Positions 7,808 through 14,168 of a DNA stretch of 14,402 bases are shown here, in pieces. Under the pieces are notes generated by a model. The model did not search any database. It had not been told where the DNA came from and saw only the letters and a list, made by a program, of their open reading frames with translations. Position numbers and translations under genes: made by a program. The stretch's first letter is position 1. Each line of letters opens with the position of its first letter. Source of the stretch: Oscillospiraceae bacterium (GTDB lineage Bacteria > Bacillota > Clostridia > Oscillospirales > Oscillospiraceae); assembly GCA_016287555.1 (NCBI GenBank), contig JAEFAK010000021.1, positions 1 through 14,402 of the forward strand. Direction: 5' to 3'.

Positions 7808-10102
7808 TCAGATGACCTCGCCCGTCCCGACCTGCATGTCGGGGGTATAGAGGACGTAGCGGTTCTTGCCGGCGTTCTTGGCCTCGTAGAGCGCGCAGTC
7901 GGCGTGGCGCAGGAGCGTCTCGCAGTCCGTCCCGTCGGCGGGGTACATCGCCGCGCCTATGCTTATCGAGAGGTTATACTGGACGGTCTCGTCGCGGTAA
8001 GGGTGGCGGAGGGCTTCGTAGAGCCTGTCGAGGCGGTCTATGAGGACCTCGCGGTTCATCGCAGGCGGCGCGAAGACGACGAATTCGTCCCCGCCGTAGC
8101 GCGCGATGACGTCGGTATGGCGGAAAAGCGCCAGCAGCTGCTTTGCCACGTAGCACAGCAGCGTGTCGCCGAAGTGGTGTCCGTAGGTGTCGTTGGCCTG
8201 CTTGAAATCGTCGACGTCGACGAAGAGGACGGCGGCCTCCGTGCAGTTGCCGGATTCCAGCGAGTCCTTGACCTTCTGCAGGAAGAAGGCCTGATTGTAG
8301 AGGCCGGTCAGCGCGTCGCGCGCGGCCTTGTCCTTCCAGCGGTTGACCTCCGAGCGCCAGCCGTCGAGGTCGACCATCATGCCGGAGACGCGCGCCAGCT
8401 CGCCCCTGGGCTCGACGTGCATGCGCAGCTCCAGCCATGCGTATCTGTTCTCCGCCATGCAGAAGCGGAGCGTGTTTTCTATCCAGCCCTTTTCGCGCCT
8501 GCACTGGTCGAGCATGCGCAGGAAGTCCTCCCTGTCGTTGGGGTGGACGAGCTCGGTCATGCGGAAGAGGGAACCCGCGTTTTTGAAATAGGTCTGCCCG
8601 TTGAGAATGGGCGAGAAGGGGTCGGAGAAGCTGACGGAGTCGTCGCGCGGATCGTAGGAGAAGAGGACGATGTTGCGGAAGGGCTTTTCCTCAAGATCCG
8701 TCTCCTGCTCGGGCTCGCCCGCCGCGTCCGTCAGCGCGAGGACGTGGCGCAGCTTGGCGCCGGAATAGACCTCCGTCTCGAAGCGCTCGGGCGGCATGGG
8801 CTTGAAGTAGGCGTGGCCCTGGATATAGCCGCAGGCCTCCTGCTGCAGGTAGGCGACCTGCTTCTGGCTGTCGACCCCGGTCGCGACGGTGCGGATGCGC
8901 AGCTGCGCCGCGAGGCGGAGCAGCGCCTCGAGCAGATGCCGGCCGCGGCGGCTGTTGTTGTCGCCGGAGAAGAAGCTCGAATCGAACCTTATCGCGTCGA
9001 CGTCCAGCTCGCCCAGAAGCTGCAGCGAGCAGGGACCCGCGCCGAAGCGGTCGAGCGCGGCGCGGAAGCCGAAGCTGTGCAGCGCCGTTATGAAGGCGCG
9101 CGAGGCCTCGACGTCCTCGGTCAGGAGCGCCTCGTCCATGCCGAATTCGACCAGCGAGGAGGGGACGTTATGCCGCGAGCAGACGTCGTAGAGCGCGCCG
9201 GCCGCGTCCTCCCCGAAGAGGGAGCCGCGCGAGAGCCGGATCCAGAGCGTGAAGGGCTCGCGCCCCTCCTTTATCCACTGCTCGAGGCGGCGGCAGCTCA
9301 TCTCGAGAGCGCAGAGGTCGACGTCGGCCGTGATGCCGTGATTTTCGGCCAGCGGGAGGAACATCTCCTCCGAGAGCAGACCGCGCAGGGGGTGCCGCCA
9401 GCGGAGCAGAGCCTCCGCCCCGGCCGCCTGCATATCCGAAAGGCGCACCGCCGGCTGCAGCAGCAGCGAGAGCTCGCCCGCGCGCAGCGAGCGGAGCAGC
9501 GAATCCGCCATTTCCTTTTCGCGGAAAGCGTTGGACGCCCTTTCGGCGGCGTAGAAATTTATCTTTTCCCCGCCCGTATCGCGGGCGAGCGCGGCGCGCT
9601 CAAGGGCGGCGGCCCCGTCCCCCTCGGAGGGGAGGTACACGCCGAAGCGGGCCGTCAGCCTGCGGGGCCCGGCGCCGCCCAGCGCCGCGAAGACGCCCTC
9701 CAGGCGGCGGGTTATCTCGGCCTCGTCCCTCGTTCTGAGAGCGAAGGCGAAGCTGTCCTCGTCCGTCCGGGTTATGAGCGCGTCGCCCCCGAGCTGGGAG
9801 GGAAGAGCCTCGAAGACGCAGGAGAGAGCCTCGGCGTAGCTGTCGGGGCCGAGCGCGGAAAAGACCTTCGGCAGCTCCGGCACGCGCATGGATACCAGCG
9901 CCTGCACAGCGCCCCGCCCGCTCAGACGCGCGGCGAGGCCGGCCTCGGTCAGCGCGCCGGTCTTTTTGTCGCGCAGGAGGCCGTCCGCGCGCTTTTTCAC
10001 GGCGGCGCGGCTCGCGAGGGCGATTATGAGCGCTATCAGCAGCAGCGCGGCGAGGGCCGCGGCGGCTATGAGCAGCTTTCCCGTGGCGGTCGTAAGATCC
10101 AT
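7808..10102 (-). CDS. Diguanylate cyclase with (degenerate GGDEF)-EAL-PAS-GGDEF architecture
   Basis: A 764-aa membrane-anchored c-di-GMP enzyme. One transmembrane helix (9-30) leads to a degenerate GGDEF (43-185; the signature position reads TDEDSF). Next is an EAL domain (200-445) that keeps EALLRW (230-235) but has lost other catalytic positions: IRLS for the usual NLS, LDRF for DDF, IRFD for KID and ATGVD for AEGVE. A PAS-like domain follows (475-580), then a complete GGDEF (595-752) with FVDVDDFK, RYGGDEF (668-674) and an I-site RHTD (661-664) for product inhibition. The protein should synthesise c-di-GMP, with EAL and PAS acting as sensors. The ATG at 10102 is preceded by AAGGAG; the longer frame to TTG 10150 lacks a ribosome binding site. 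It follows the sortase after 101 bp and lies 3 bp from the next gene. Confidence 0.92.
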   Translation of the reverse strand: MDLTTATGKLLIAAAALAALLLIALIIALASRAAVKKRADGLLRDKKTGALTEAGLAARLSGRGAVQALVSMRVPELPKVFSALGPDSYAEALSCVFEALPSQLGGDALITRTDEDSFAFALRTRDEAEITRRLEGVFAALGGAGPRRLTARFGVYLPSEGDGAAALERAALARDTGGEKINFYAAERASNAFREKEMADSLLRSLRAGELSLLLQPAVRLSDMQAAGAEALLRWRHPLRGLLSEEMFLPLAENHGITADVDLCALEMSCRRLEQWIKEGREPFTLWIRLSRGSLFGEDAAGALYDVCSRHNVPSSLVEFGMDEALLTEDVEASRAFITALHSFGFRAALDRFGAGPCSLQLLGELDVDAIRFDSSFFSGDNNSRRGRHLLEALLRLAAQLRIRTVATGVDSQKQVAYLQQEACGYIQGHAYFKPMPPERFETEVYSGAKLRHVLALTDAAGEPEQETDLEEKPFRNIVLFSYDPRDDSVSFSDPFSPILNGQTYFKNAGSLFRMTELVHPNDREDFLRMLDQCRREKGWIENTLRFCMAENRYAWLELRMHVEPRGELARVSGMMVDLDGWRSEVNRWKDKAARDALTGLYNQAFFLQKVKDSLESGNCTEAAVLFVDVDDFKQANDTYGHHFGDTLLCYVAKQLLALFRHTDVIARYGGDEFVVFAPPAMNREVLIDRLDRLYEALRHPYRDETVQYNLSISIGAAMYPADGTDCETLLRHADCALYEAKNAGKNRYVLYTPDMQVGTGEVI

Positions 10103-10139
10103 CAAATGCTCCTTATAAAGATATGGGAGTCGAACCGAT

Positions 10140-10221
10140 GCCGCCCGCAAGCGGCCTTTTCGGTGCTTTTCGCCCCGGCCCGGCAGCCGGGCTCAAAGGC
10201 TCGTCACTCGTCGACGAGCCT
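10140..10221 (-). repeat. Cluster of hairpins between sortase and diguanylate cyclase genes
   Basis: The 101-bp spacer holds three inverted repeats: a 9-bp stem over the sortase stop (10197-10205 with 10213-10221), a 6-bp stem (10178-10183 with 10187-10192), and a 5-bp stem (10140-10144 with 10151-10155). On the minus strand the first is followed only by TTTGAG. These are therefore weak terminators or mRNA-processing/stability elements, which could lower expression of the distal genes relative to the sortase. Confidence 0.45.
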
Positions 10222-11064
10222 GCCCGCCAGCACGAGCTGGAGGACGAGGCGGCTGGTATAGCTGCGCCCCGTGCAGGTGACGAGGGTCACGATGCGGTTT
10301 TGCGGGGTGGGATAGATGCCGGTATGGAGCTTGTCCATGGACATCGTGTGCGCGATGTACGCCCCGCGCGAGGAGATGTCGTCGGTGAACTCCCATTCGT
10401 AGATGGGGTCGTCGAGCGGCGCGTCGACGAGCGCGAAGACGTCGTAGCGGAAGACCTCGTCGCCGACGCGGATATAGAAGCTGGGGTGCGTGTCGAGGTA
10501 CTCCGCGTCGGACTCAAAGTATTTGAGAGTGCCGAACATGGAGCCGCTCTTCATCCTGTGGCCGTAGATTATCGTGTCGAAGTCGGAAAAGTCGGCCGCG
10601 GCGCGGTAGTCGAGGAATATGGAGGCGGGGTCGTTGCGCACGCGCTTCCAGTTGTGGCGCAGATAGTATTCGTTGTCCGTGCCCTGCAGGAGCGGGTAGG
10701 ATATGGGCGAGTCGGGCAGGTATATCCAGCCGACGACGTCGGGGTTTACCTCCTGCACGGCGGCGAGGTCCGCGTCCGCGAGCGTGCGCCCCGGCTCGTC
10801 CATCGGCAGGTCGGGCACGAGGTATTCCAGCTCGGGATTCGGGTCGACTCCGGGCTCTATGTGAACGGGGGAGGAGGGCTTCGGCGTCCTGACAGGAGCC
10901 GGCGCGTCCCTGGAGGTAGACGGCGCTATGCCGAATATCTCCAGCGCCTCGTCCGTCGCCGCGCGGGATTTGCGCTGCTCGTTGAGCTCGGTGCCGAGCT
11001 TGTAGAGGCTGAAGGCGAGGACGGCGCAGAAAATGACAATGAATACGATGCGGAGCTTTTTCAT
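10204..11064 (-). CDS. Class B sortase
   Basis: A 286-aa sortase with an N-terminal signal-anchor helix (residues 3-21), a linker rich in Pro and Ser (50-75) and a catalytic domain from about 100. The class B signature is clear: NPDVVGWIYLPDSPISYPLLQGTDN (107-131), the catalytic His in IIYGHRM (His169), Cys in TLVTCTG (Cys264) and Arg in SRLVLQ (Arg272). It should join secreted proteins to the cell wall or to pilin partners on the outer face of the membrane. No protein with an obvious sorting signal is in the window; the secreted transglutaminase-like protein lacks one. The ATG at 11064 has GGAGG 5 nt upstream; a longer frame to 11106 has no support and would run through the leader hairpin. 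First gene of the five-gene operon. Confidence 0.93.
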   Translation of the reverse strand: MKKLRIVFIVIFCAVLAFSLYKLGTELNEQRKSRAATDEALEIFGIAPSTSRDAPAPVRTPKPSSPVHIEPGVDPNPELEYLVPDLPMDEPGRTLADADLAAVQEVNPDVVGWIYLPDSPISYPLLQGTDNEYYLRHNWKRVRNDPASIFLDYRAAADFSDFDTIIYGHRMKSGSMFGTLKYFESDAEYLDTHPSFYIRVGDEVFRYDVFALVDAPLDDPIYEWEFTDDISSRGAYIAHTMSMDKLHTGIYPTPQNRIVTLVTCTGRSYTSRLVLQLVLAGRLVDE

Positions 11065-11075
11065 CGGGGCCTCCG

Positions 11076-11104
11076 AAAAATGGGGCGGAAAGTCCTTTTC
11101 CGCC
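11076..11104 (-). terminator. Terminator-like hairpin in the sortase leader (possible attenuator)
   Basis: A perfect 8-bp stem (11084-11091 with 11097-11104) with a 5-nt loop is followed on the minus strand by CCA and five T (11076-11080). The T-run directly abuts the sortase ribosome binding site. It lies about 20 nt downstream of the predicted transcription start, so it may act as an attenuator or RNA-binding site rather than a gene-end terminator. Confidence 0.5.
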
Positions 11105-11129
11105 ATTATAGGCTATAAAATGACAATGT

Positions 11130-11158
11130 ATTATAACACCGCGAACGCACCGCGTCAA
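11130..11158 (-). promoter_or_regulatory. Near-consensus sigma-A promoter for the sortase / c-di-GMP / GH3 operon
   Basis: On the minus strand -35 TTGACG (11153-11158) and -10 TATAAT (11130-11135) are separated by 17 bp, one base from consensus. It faces the sortase and would start transcription near 11123, giving a leader of about 60 nt. It is divergent from the promoter of the HD-domain gene 50 bp away. Confidence 0.8.
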
Positions 11159-11204
11159 GGAGTCTCGACGATATTATGTAAATATGTTCGCGCGCGCGTC
11201 GGGG

Positions 11205-11233
11205 TAGGCACGGCGCGGAAAACGTGATATAAT
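11205..11233 (+). promoter_or_regulatory. Predicted extended -10 promoter for the HD-domain gene
   Basis: TATAAT (11228-11233) is preceded by TGA, giving an extended -10, with a weak -35 TAGGCA (11205-11210) at 17-bp spacing. The leader holds a small stem GGGTCC/GGACCC (11244-11249 with 11258-11263). It drives the two-gene plus-strand operon. Confidence 0.6.
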
Positions 11234-11311
11234 GTCCGCGGACGGGTCCGGGATGCAGGACCCTGAATATGCGTGAATATTCCCCGAAATGCCGAACGGA
11301 GGCGAAAGAGT

Positions 11312-11959
11312 TTGGACCGCGATCTGATAAAGAAGACGGAGGAGTTCCTCAAGGAGAGATTCGAAGGCGGGAAATACCTCGCCGAGCACCCCGAGGCGAA
11401 GGCCTACCGCCTCGCCCACACGTACAGAGTCGCCAACATAGGCCGCCGCCTCGCCCGCGAGGCCGGCTTCGACGAGACGGAGTTCGTCATCGCCTGCCTG
11501 CTACACGACGTGTCCTACTGCGAGGAGTTCGGCGAGACCGGCTGGCGCGACCACGGGCGCGCCTCGGCCCGCATCGCGCGGCCCTTCCTGCTCTCGCTGG
11601 GGCTGCCGGAGGACAGGGTGAACGAGATATGCTTCGGCATCGCCATCCACGTCGACGACGAGGCCGATTTCGAGGGCGAACGCACGCCCTTCGCCCGCTC
11701 GGTCTGCGACGCGGACAATATCGACCGCTTCGACGCATACCGCATCCACGAGAACCTGCTCAACGCGCATTATACCGGGCTCCCGCCCGCGGAGCAGCGC
11801 GCCCACGTCGAGGGCCGCCTTGCGGAGCTGCGCCGCTTCCTCGATATCGAGTTCGCGACGGAGGCGGGGCGGAGGCTCTGGCGCGAGAGGCTGGAATACT
11901 ATATAGGATTTTATGAGAAGCTGCTCGCCCAGCTCGACGGAAGCGAGGCCGTCCTTTGA
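11312..11959 (+). CDS. HD-domain phosphohydrolase
   Basis: A 215-aa soluble protein of the HD metal-dependent phosphohydrolase superfamily. The metal ligands are in order: His in RLAHTYRVA (about residue 36), the His-Asp doublet in ACLLHDVSY (65-66), His in IAIHVDDEADF (113) and Asp in VCDADNIDRFDAYRI (about 133). Members hydrolyse phosphate esters of nucleotides or other small molecules; the substrate cannot be read here. It lacks the GYP signature, so it is not a c-di-GMP HD-GYP enzyme. The start chosen is TTG 11312, with GGAGG 9 nt upstream; an in-frame GTG at 11273 would add 13 residues but has no good ribosome binding site. It overlaps the methyltransferase gene by 4 bp (TTGA), indicating translational coupling. 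Confidence 0.8.
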   Translation: MDRDLIKKTEEFLKERFEGGKYLAEHPEAKAYRLAHTYRVANIGRRLAREAGFDETEFVIACLLHDVSYCEEFGETGWRDHGRASARIARPFLLSLGLPEDRVNEICFGIAIHVDDEADFEGERTPFARSVCDADNIDRFDAYRIHENLLNAHYTGLPPAEQRAHVEGRLAELRRFLDIEFATEAGRRLWRERLEYYIGFYEKLLAQLDGSEAVL

Positions 11960-12714
11960 GCGGGGAGCTGATCGGGCTCTGGAAGCGCGAGGAGGAGCTG
12001 GCGCATATGCGCGGCTGGGATTTTTCCCATATAGACGGCCGCTGCCGTGATCTTCCGCTCCCCTGGGACTATGACGCGATCGTAAAGAGCCTGCTCAGGC
12101 CGGATATGCGCCTGCTGGACGTCGACACCGGCGGCGGGGAAAAGCTGCTCTCCTTCGGCCATCCCTGCGCGCTGACCGCCGCGACGGAGGGCTGGCCGCC
12201 CAACGTCCGGCTCTGCCGGGATACGCTCGCGCCCCTCGGCGTGGACTTCCGCGAATGCTCCGACGTGAGCGCGCTGCCGTTCGACGACGCGAGCTTCGAT
12301 ATCGTCACGGACAGCCACGGCTGCATGGACGCTGCCGAGTTTTTCCGCGTGCTCGCCCCGGGCGGCGTTTTCGTGACGGAGCAGGTCGGCTCGGATAACG
12401 ACCGAGAGCTCGTCGAGCTGCTGCTGCCGGGGGCGGAAAAGCCCTTCCCGGACGAGAACCCCGCCGTGCAGCTCCTGCTCTTCGAGAAGGCGGGCTTCGA
12501 GCTGCTGCGGACGGAGGAGGCCTTCCGCCCGATGGAGTTTTACGACGTCGGCGCGATAGTCTGGTTCGCGCGCGTCGTCGAATGGGAGTTCCCCGGCTTC
12601 TCCGTCGATAACTGCCTGCCGGGGCTCATGCGGGCGCAGCGCCTCATCGAAGCCGAGGGGAAGGCCTCTACCCTCGCCCACAGATACCTCATCGTCGCGA
12701 AAAAGCCAAAATGA
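11956..12714 (+). CDS. Class I SAM-dependent methyltransferase
   Basis: A 252-aa Rossmann-fold methyltransferase. Motif I is LLDVDTGGGEKLL (53-65), the acidic loop is in LTAATEGWPPNV (73-84), motif II/III is SALPFDDASFDIVTDSHG (105-122), and RVLAPGGVFVTEQVG (131-145) is the motif typical after the substrate helix. The N-terminal WDFSHIDGR (21-29) and PWDYDAIV segments look like the conserved lid of an uncharacterised Gram-positive methyltransferase group. It starts at TTG 11956, overlapping the HD gene stop, with GAGG upstream. The acceptor is unknown; small molecules or RNA are both possible. A hairpin follows the stop within 4 nt. Confidence 0.82.
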   Translation: MSGELIGLWKREEELAHMRGWDFSHIDGRCRDLPLPWDYDAIVKSLLRPDMRLLDVDTGGGEKLLSFGHPCALTAATEGWPPNVRLCRDTLAPLGVDFRECSDVSALPFDDASFDIVTDSHGCMDAAEFFRVLAPGGVFVTEQVGSDNDRELVELLLPGAEKPFPDENPAVQLLLFEKAGFELLRTEEAFRPMEFYDVGAIVWFARVVEWEFPGFSVDNCLPGLMRAQRLIEAEGKASTLAHRYLIVAKKPK

Positions 12715-12717
12715 ACG

Positions 12718-12744
12718 CGAAAAGCGCCGTTTTGACGCTTTTCG
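12718..12744 (+). terminator. Hairpin after the methyltransferase gene
   Basis: CGAAAAGCG (12718-12726) and CGCTTTTCG (12736-12744) form a perfect 9-bp stem with a 9-nt loop immediately after the stop codon. No strong T-tract follows on the plus strand until CCTTTTTG near 12771, so termination may be imperfect. Confidence 0.55.
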
Positions 12745-12820
12745 ACAAAGTTCGACGGGCGCCCATGTAACCTTTTTGATACAAATTTGAAAATTTTATA
12801 AAGTTTTTTGTAATTTTGTG

Positions 12821-12850
12821 TTGACAAAGCGCTTAAGCATCGTGTAATAT
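12821..12850 (+). promoter_or_regulatory. Sigma-A promoter for the riboswitch/transglutaminase unit
   Basis: A perfect -35 TTGACA (12821-12826) and a -10 TAATAT (12845-12850) are 18 bp apart. Just upstream (12770-12820) is a run of A- and T-tracts very unlike the GC-rich surroundings, resembling an UP element. Predicted start near 12857, giving a leader of about 255 nt that contains the riboswitch. Confidence 0.75.
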
Positions 12851-12856
12851 AGCTTT

Positions 12857-13006
12857 GCATCCAAAAGCGGGTCCGGCCCGCATCATATGATTTTTTCCGC
12901 CCGAAAGGGCAGAAGGGAGCGTGAGAGAGACAAGGTCTCCGAATAAGCAAATCCCGAAAATTTAATTTTAACGTCAATTTTCGAGCGCCGGAAGCGGCAT
13001 GCTGCC
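12857..13006 (+). other. Structured leader upstream of the riboswitch
   Basis: About 150 nt of untranslated leader with several stems: GCGGG/CCCGC (12867-12881) followed by the palindrome ATCATATGAT and T6 (12891-12896); GCCC-GAAA-GGGC (12899-12910), a GNRA-capped hairpin; GAGAC/GTCTC (12927-12939); and CGAAAATT/AATTTTCG (12955-12962 with 12976-12983). I match none to a known RNA family. No convincing small open frame with a ribosome binding site was seen. Confidence 0.4.
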
Positions 13007-13097
13007 CGGTACTCAAACGACAATAGCAAAGCAGTCGAAAGGCTGTGACGCAAAGCTACAGGGCCTAAACCCGAGAGGGCATGGCAGCCAGTTACCG
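13007..13097 (+). ncRNA. c-di-GMP-I (GEMM-I) riboswitch
   Basis: The GEMM-I conserved core is readable throughout. There is AGCAAAGC (13025-13032), a GAAA tetraloop on a 5-bp stem (13032-13045), then GACGCAAAGC, ACAGGGCCTAAAC, GGCATGGCAGCC and GTTACCG (to 13097). The outer P1 stem is short (CGGT 13007-13010 with ACCG 13094-13097). By eye alignment with the Vibrio Vc2 aptamer, the ligand-contacting G20 position is G at 13026, which predicts c-di-GMP over cGAMP. The aptamer ends directly before the Shine-Dalgarno sequence (AAGGAG 13099-13104) of the transglutaminase-like gene, so control of translation is likely. Confidence 0.93.
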
Positions 13098-13112
13098 AAA
13101 GGAGTATCTCTT

Positions 13113-13931
13113 ATGAAGCAGATGAGCCGTATTCTAGGCGTTTTTCTGTTTGTTTTGGTCCTTTGCTCTCTCGTTCTCCCGTTTTCCGCCCTCGCCGCGA
13201 CTGCGGACGAGATAAATACCGATCACGCCGCCGAAGGCTGGTTCACCGTCGAGCACAACGCCGATCTCGGCGTCAAGATGAAGGTCTGCGTCGTCTTCAA
13301 GGGCGAGAAGACCTATTATAACTACACCCCCGGCACCGTCGGCACCTTCTCCTTCACGAAGGGCCCCGGCGACTATACCGTCTCCCTTTACCGCAACGTC
13401 GGCGGCAGCTCCTACAGGAAGATCGCCACGAAGACCGTCTCCGTCAAGGAGATCGATCCCCTCGCCCAGTATAAGGTCAGCACCACGGAGATAACCTTCT
13501 CCGAAACCGACTCCGTCGGCATGAAGGCCGCCGAGCTCTGCAGCGAGCTCAAGGCCGCCGACGCGAAGGTCGTCGCCATCTATAACTACATAGCCTCCGA
13601 TTTCGAGTACGACTATGATTTCGCCGCGAAGGTCAACGCCGGCGGCGGAACGAACTACGTCCCCGATACCAACGCCATCCTCGAGGCGAAGAAGGGCGTC
13701 TGCTATGACATCTCCGCCCTGTTCGCCGCGATGTGCCGCTCTCAGGGCGTTGCCGCCCGCATCGACCGCGGCTACCACAACGGCCAGTACCATGCCTGGA
13801 ACTCCGTCTACGTCGGCGGCGCGTGGGTCAGCATCGACGTCACTGCCGACGTCTGCCACACCGTCTTCGAGGCCGTCGAGAGCATCGACGACGTCGTCAT
13901 CCCCGCCGCTGAGTACGTCAAGCAGGCCTGA
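13113..13931 (+). CDS. Secreted transglutaminase-like protein under c-di-GMP riboswitch control
   Basis: A 272-aa exported protein. The signal peptide spans residues 1-28 (hydrophobic core 8-22, likely cleavage after SALA). A beta-rich region follows (35-115) and then a transglutaminase-like cysteine protease/transferase core. The catalytic triad is visible: Cys197 in KGVCYDISALFAAMCR, His227 in YHAWNSV and Asp242 in WVSIDVTAD. Such domains cleave or cross-link proteins or act on peptidoglycan-linked peptides outside the cell; the target is unknown. There is no sorting motif or C-terminal anchor, so it is probably released or held non-covalently. The ATG at 13113 has AAGGAG 8 nt upstream. Codon use favours C-ending codons strongly, consistent with high expression. 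A strong terminator follows, so this is a single-gene unit. Confidence 0.88.
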   Translation: MKQMSRILGVFLFVLVLCSLVLPFSALAATADEINTDHAAEGWFTVEHNADLGVKMKVCVVFKGEKTYYNYTPGTVGTFSFTKGPGDYTVSLYRNVGGSSYRKIATKTVSVKEIDPLAQYKVSTTEITFSETDSVGMKAAELCSELKAADAKVVAIYNYIASDFEYDYDFAAKVNAGGGTNYVPDTNAILEAKKGVCYDISALFAAMCRSQGVAARIDRGYHNGQYHAWNSVYVGGAWVSIDVTADVCHTVFEAVESIDDVVIPAAEYVKQA

Positions 13932-14028
13932 ACAGATAACTGAAGACAACTGAAGAGCGCAAGGGTCACGCCCGTTTGTCGGGCAGGCCGCGGCATGCCT
14001 TTCTGCTGCGGATCCTCCTTTCAAAAGT

Positions 14029-14063
14029 CCCCTCGGGTAATAATCCGAGGGGGCATATTTTTT
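14029..14063 (+). terminator. Intrinsic terminator after the transglutaminase-like gene
   Basis: CCCCTCGG (14029-14036) and CCGAGGGG (14045-14052) form an 8-bp stem with an 8-nt loop, followed by CATATTTTTT. It ends the riboswitch-controlled transcript about 100 bp after the stop codon. Nothing coding was seen between 13932 and 14028. Confidence 0.88.
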
Positions 14064-14064
14064 A

Positions 14065-14162
14065 ATGATGCCGCGGGCGGGGCCCGCTGATGATGCCGTC
14101 CGCAGAGCGGACTGATGATGCCGCAGGCGGGGCCTTATGATGATGCCGCGGACAGCGCTTGC
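14065..14162. repeat. 25-bp tandem repeats with internal hairpins (about 4 copies)
   Basis: Units begin at or near 14065 (shortened), 14088, 14113 and 14138. Each has a constant head TGATGATGCCG and a variable tail able to fold back. Unit 1: GCGGGC-GGG-GCCCGC (14073-14087). Unit 2: GTCCGC-AGA-GCGGAC (14098-14112). Unit 3: AGGC-GGG-GCCT. Unit 4: a weaker fold. The arms of units 1 and 2 differ but remain complementary. No coding sequence is supported here. Confidence 0.75.
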
Positions 14163-14168
14163 GGGAAG

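Noticed and set aside
10125..10136. On the minus strand GGTTCGACTCCC resembles a tRNA T-arm.
   Set aside because: The T-stem has a C-C mismatch and no matching acceptor, anticodon or D-arm could be built upstream; it lies just before the ribosome binding site of the diguanylate cyclase. At most a tRNA remnant.
7490..10261. A 923-codon open frame on the plus strand opposite the diguanylate cyclase.
   Set aside because: The translation is Arg/Glu/Ala-rich without domains, and the opposite strand encodes well-defined EAL, PAS and GGDEF domains. Shadow of codon bias.
13113..13931. Transglutaminase-like protein as a substrate of the class B sortase.
   Set aside because: No sorting motif, hydrophobic C-terminal helix or positive tail; the protein ends AAEYVKQA.
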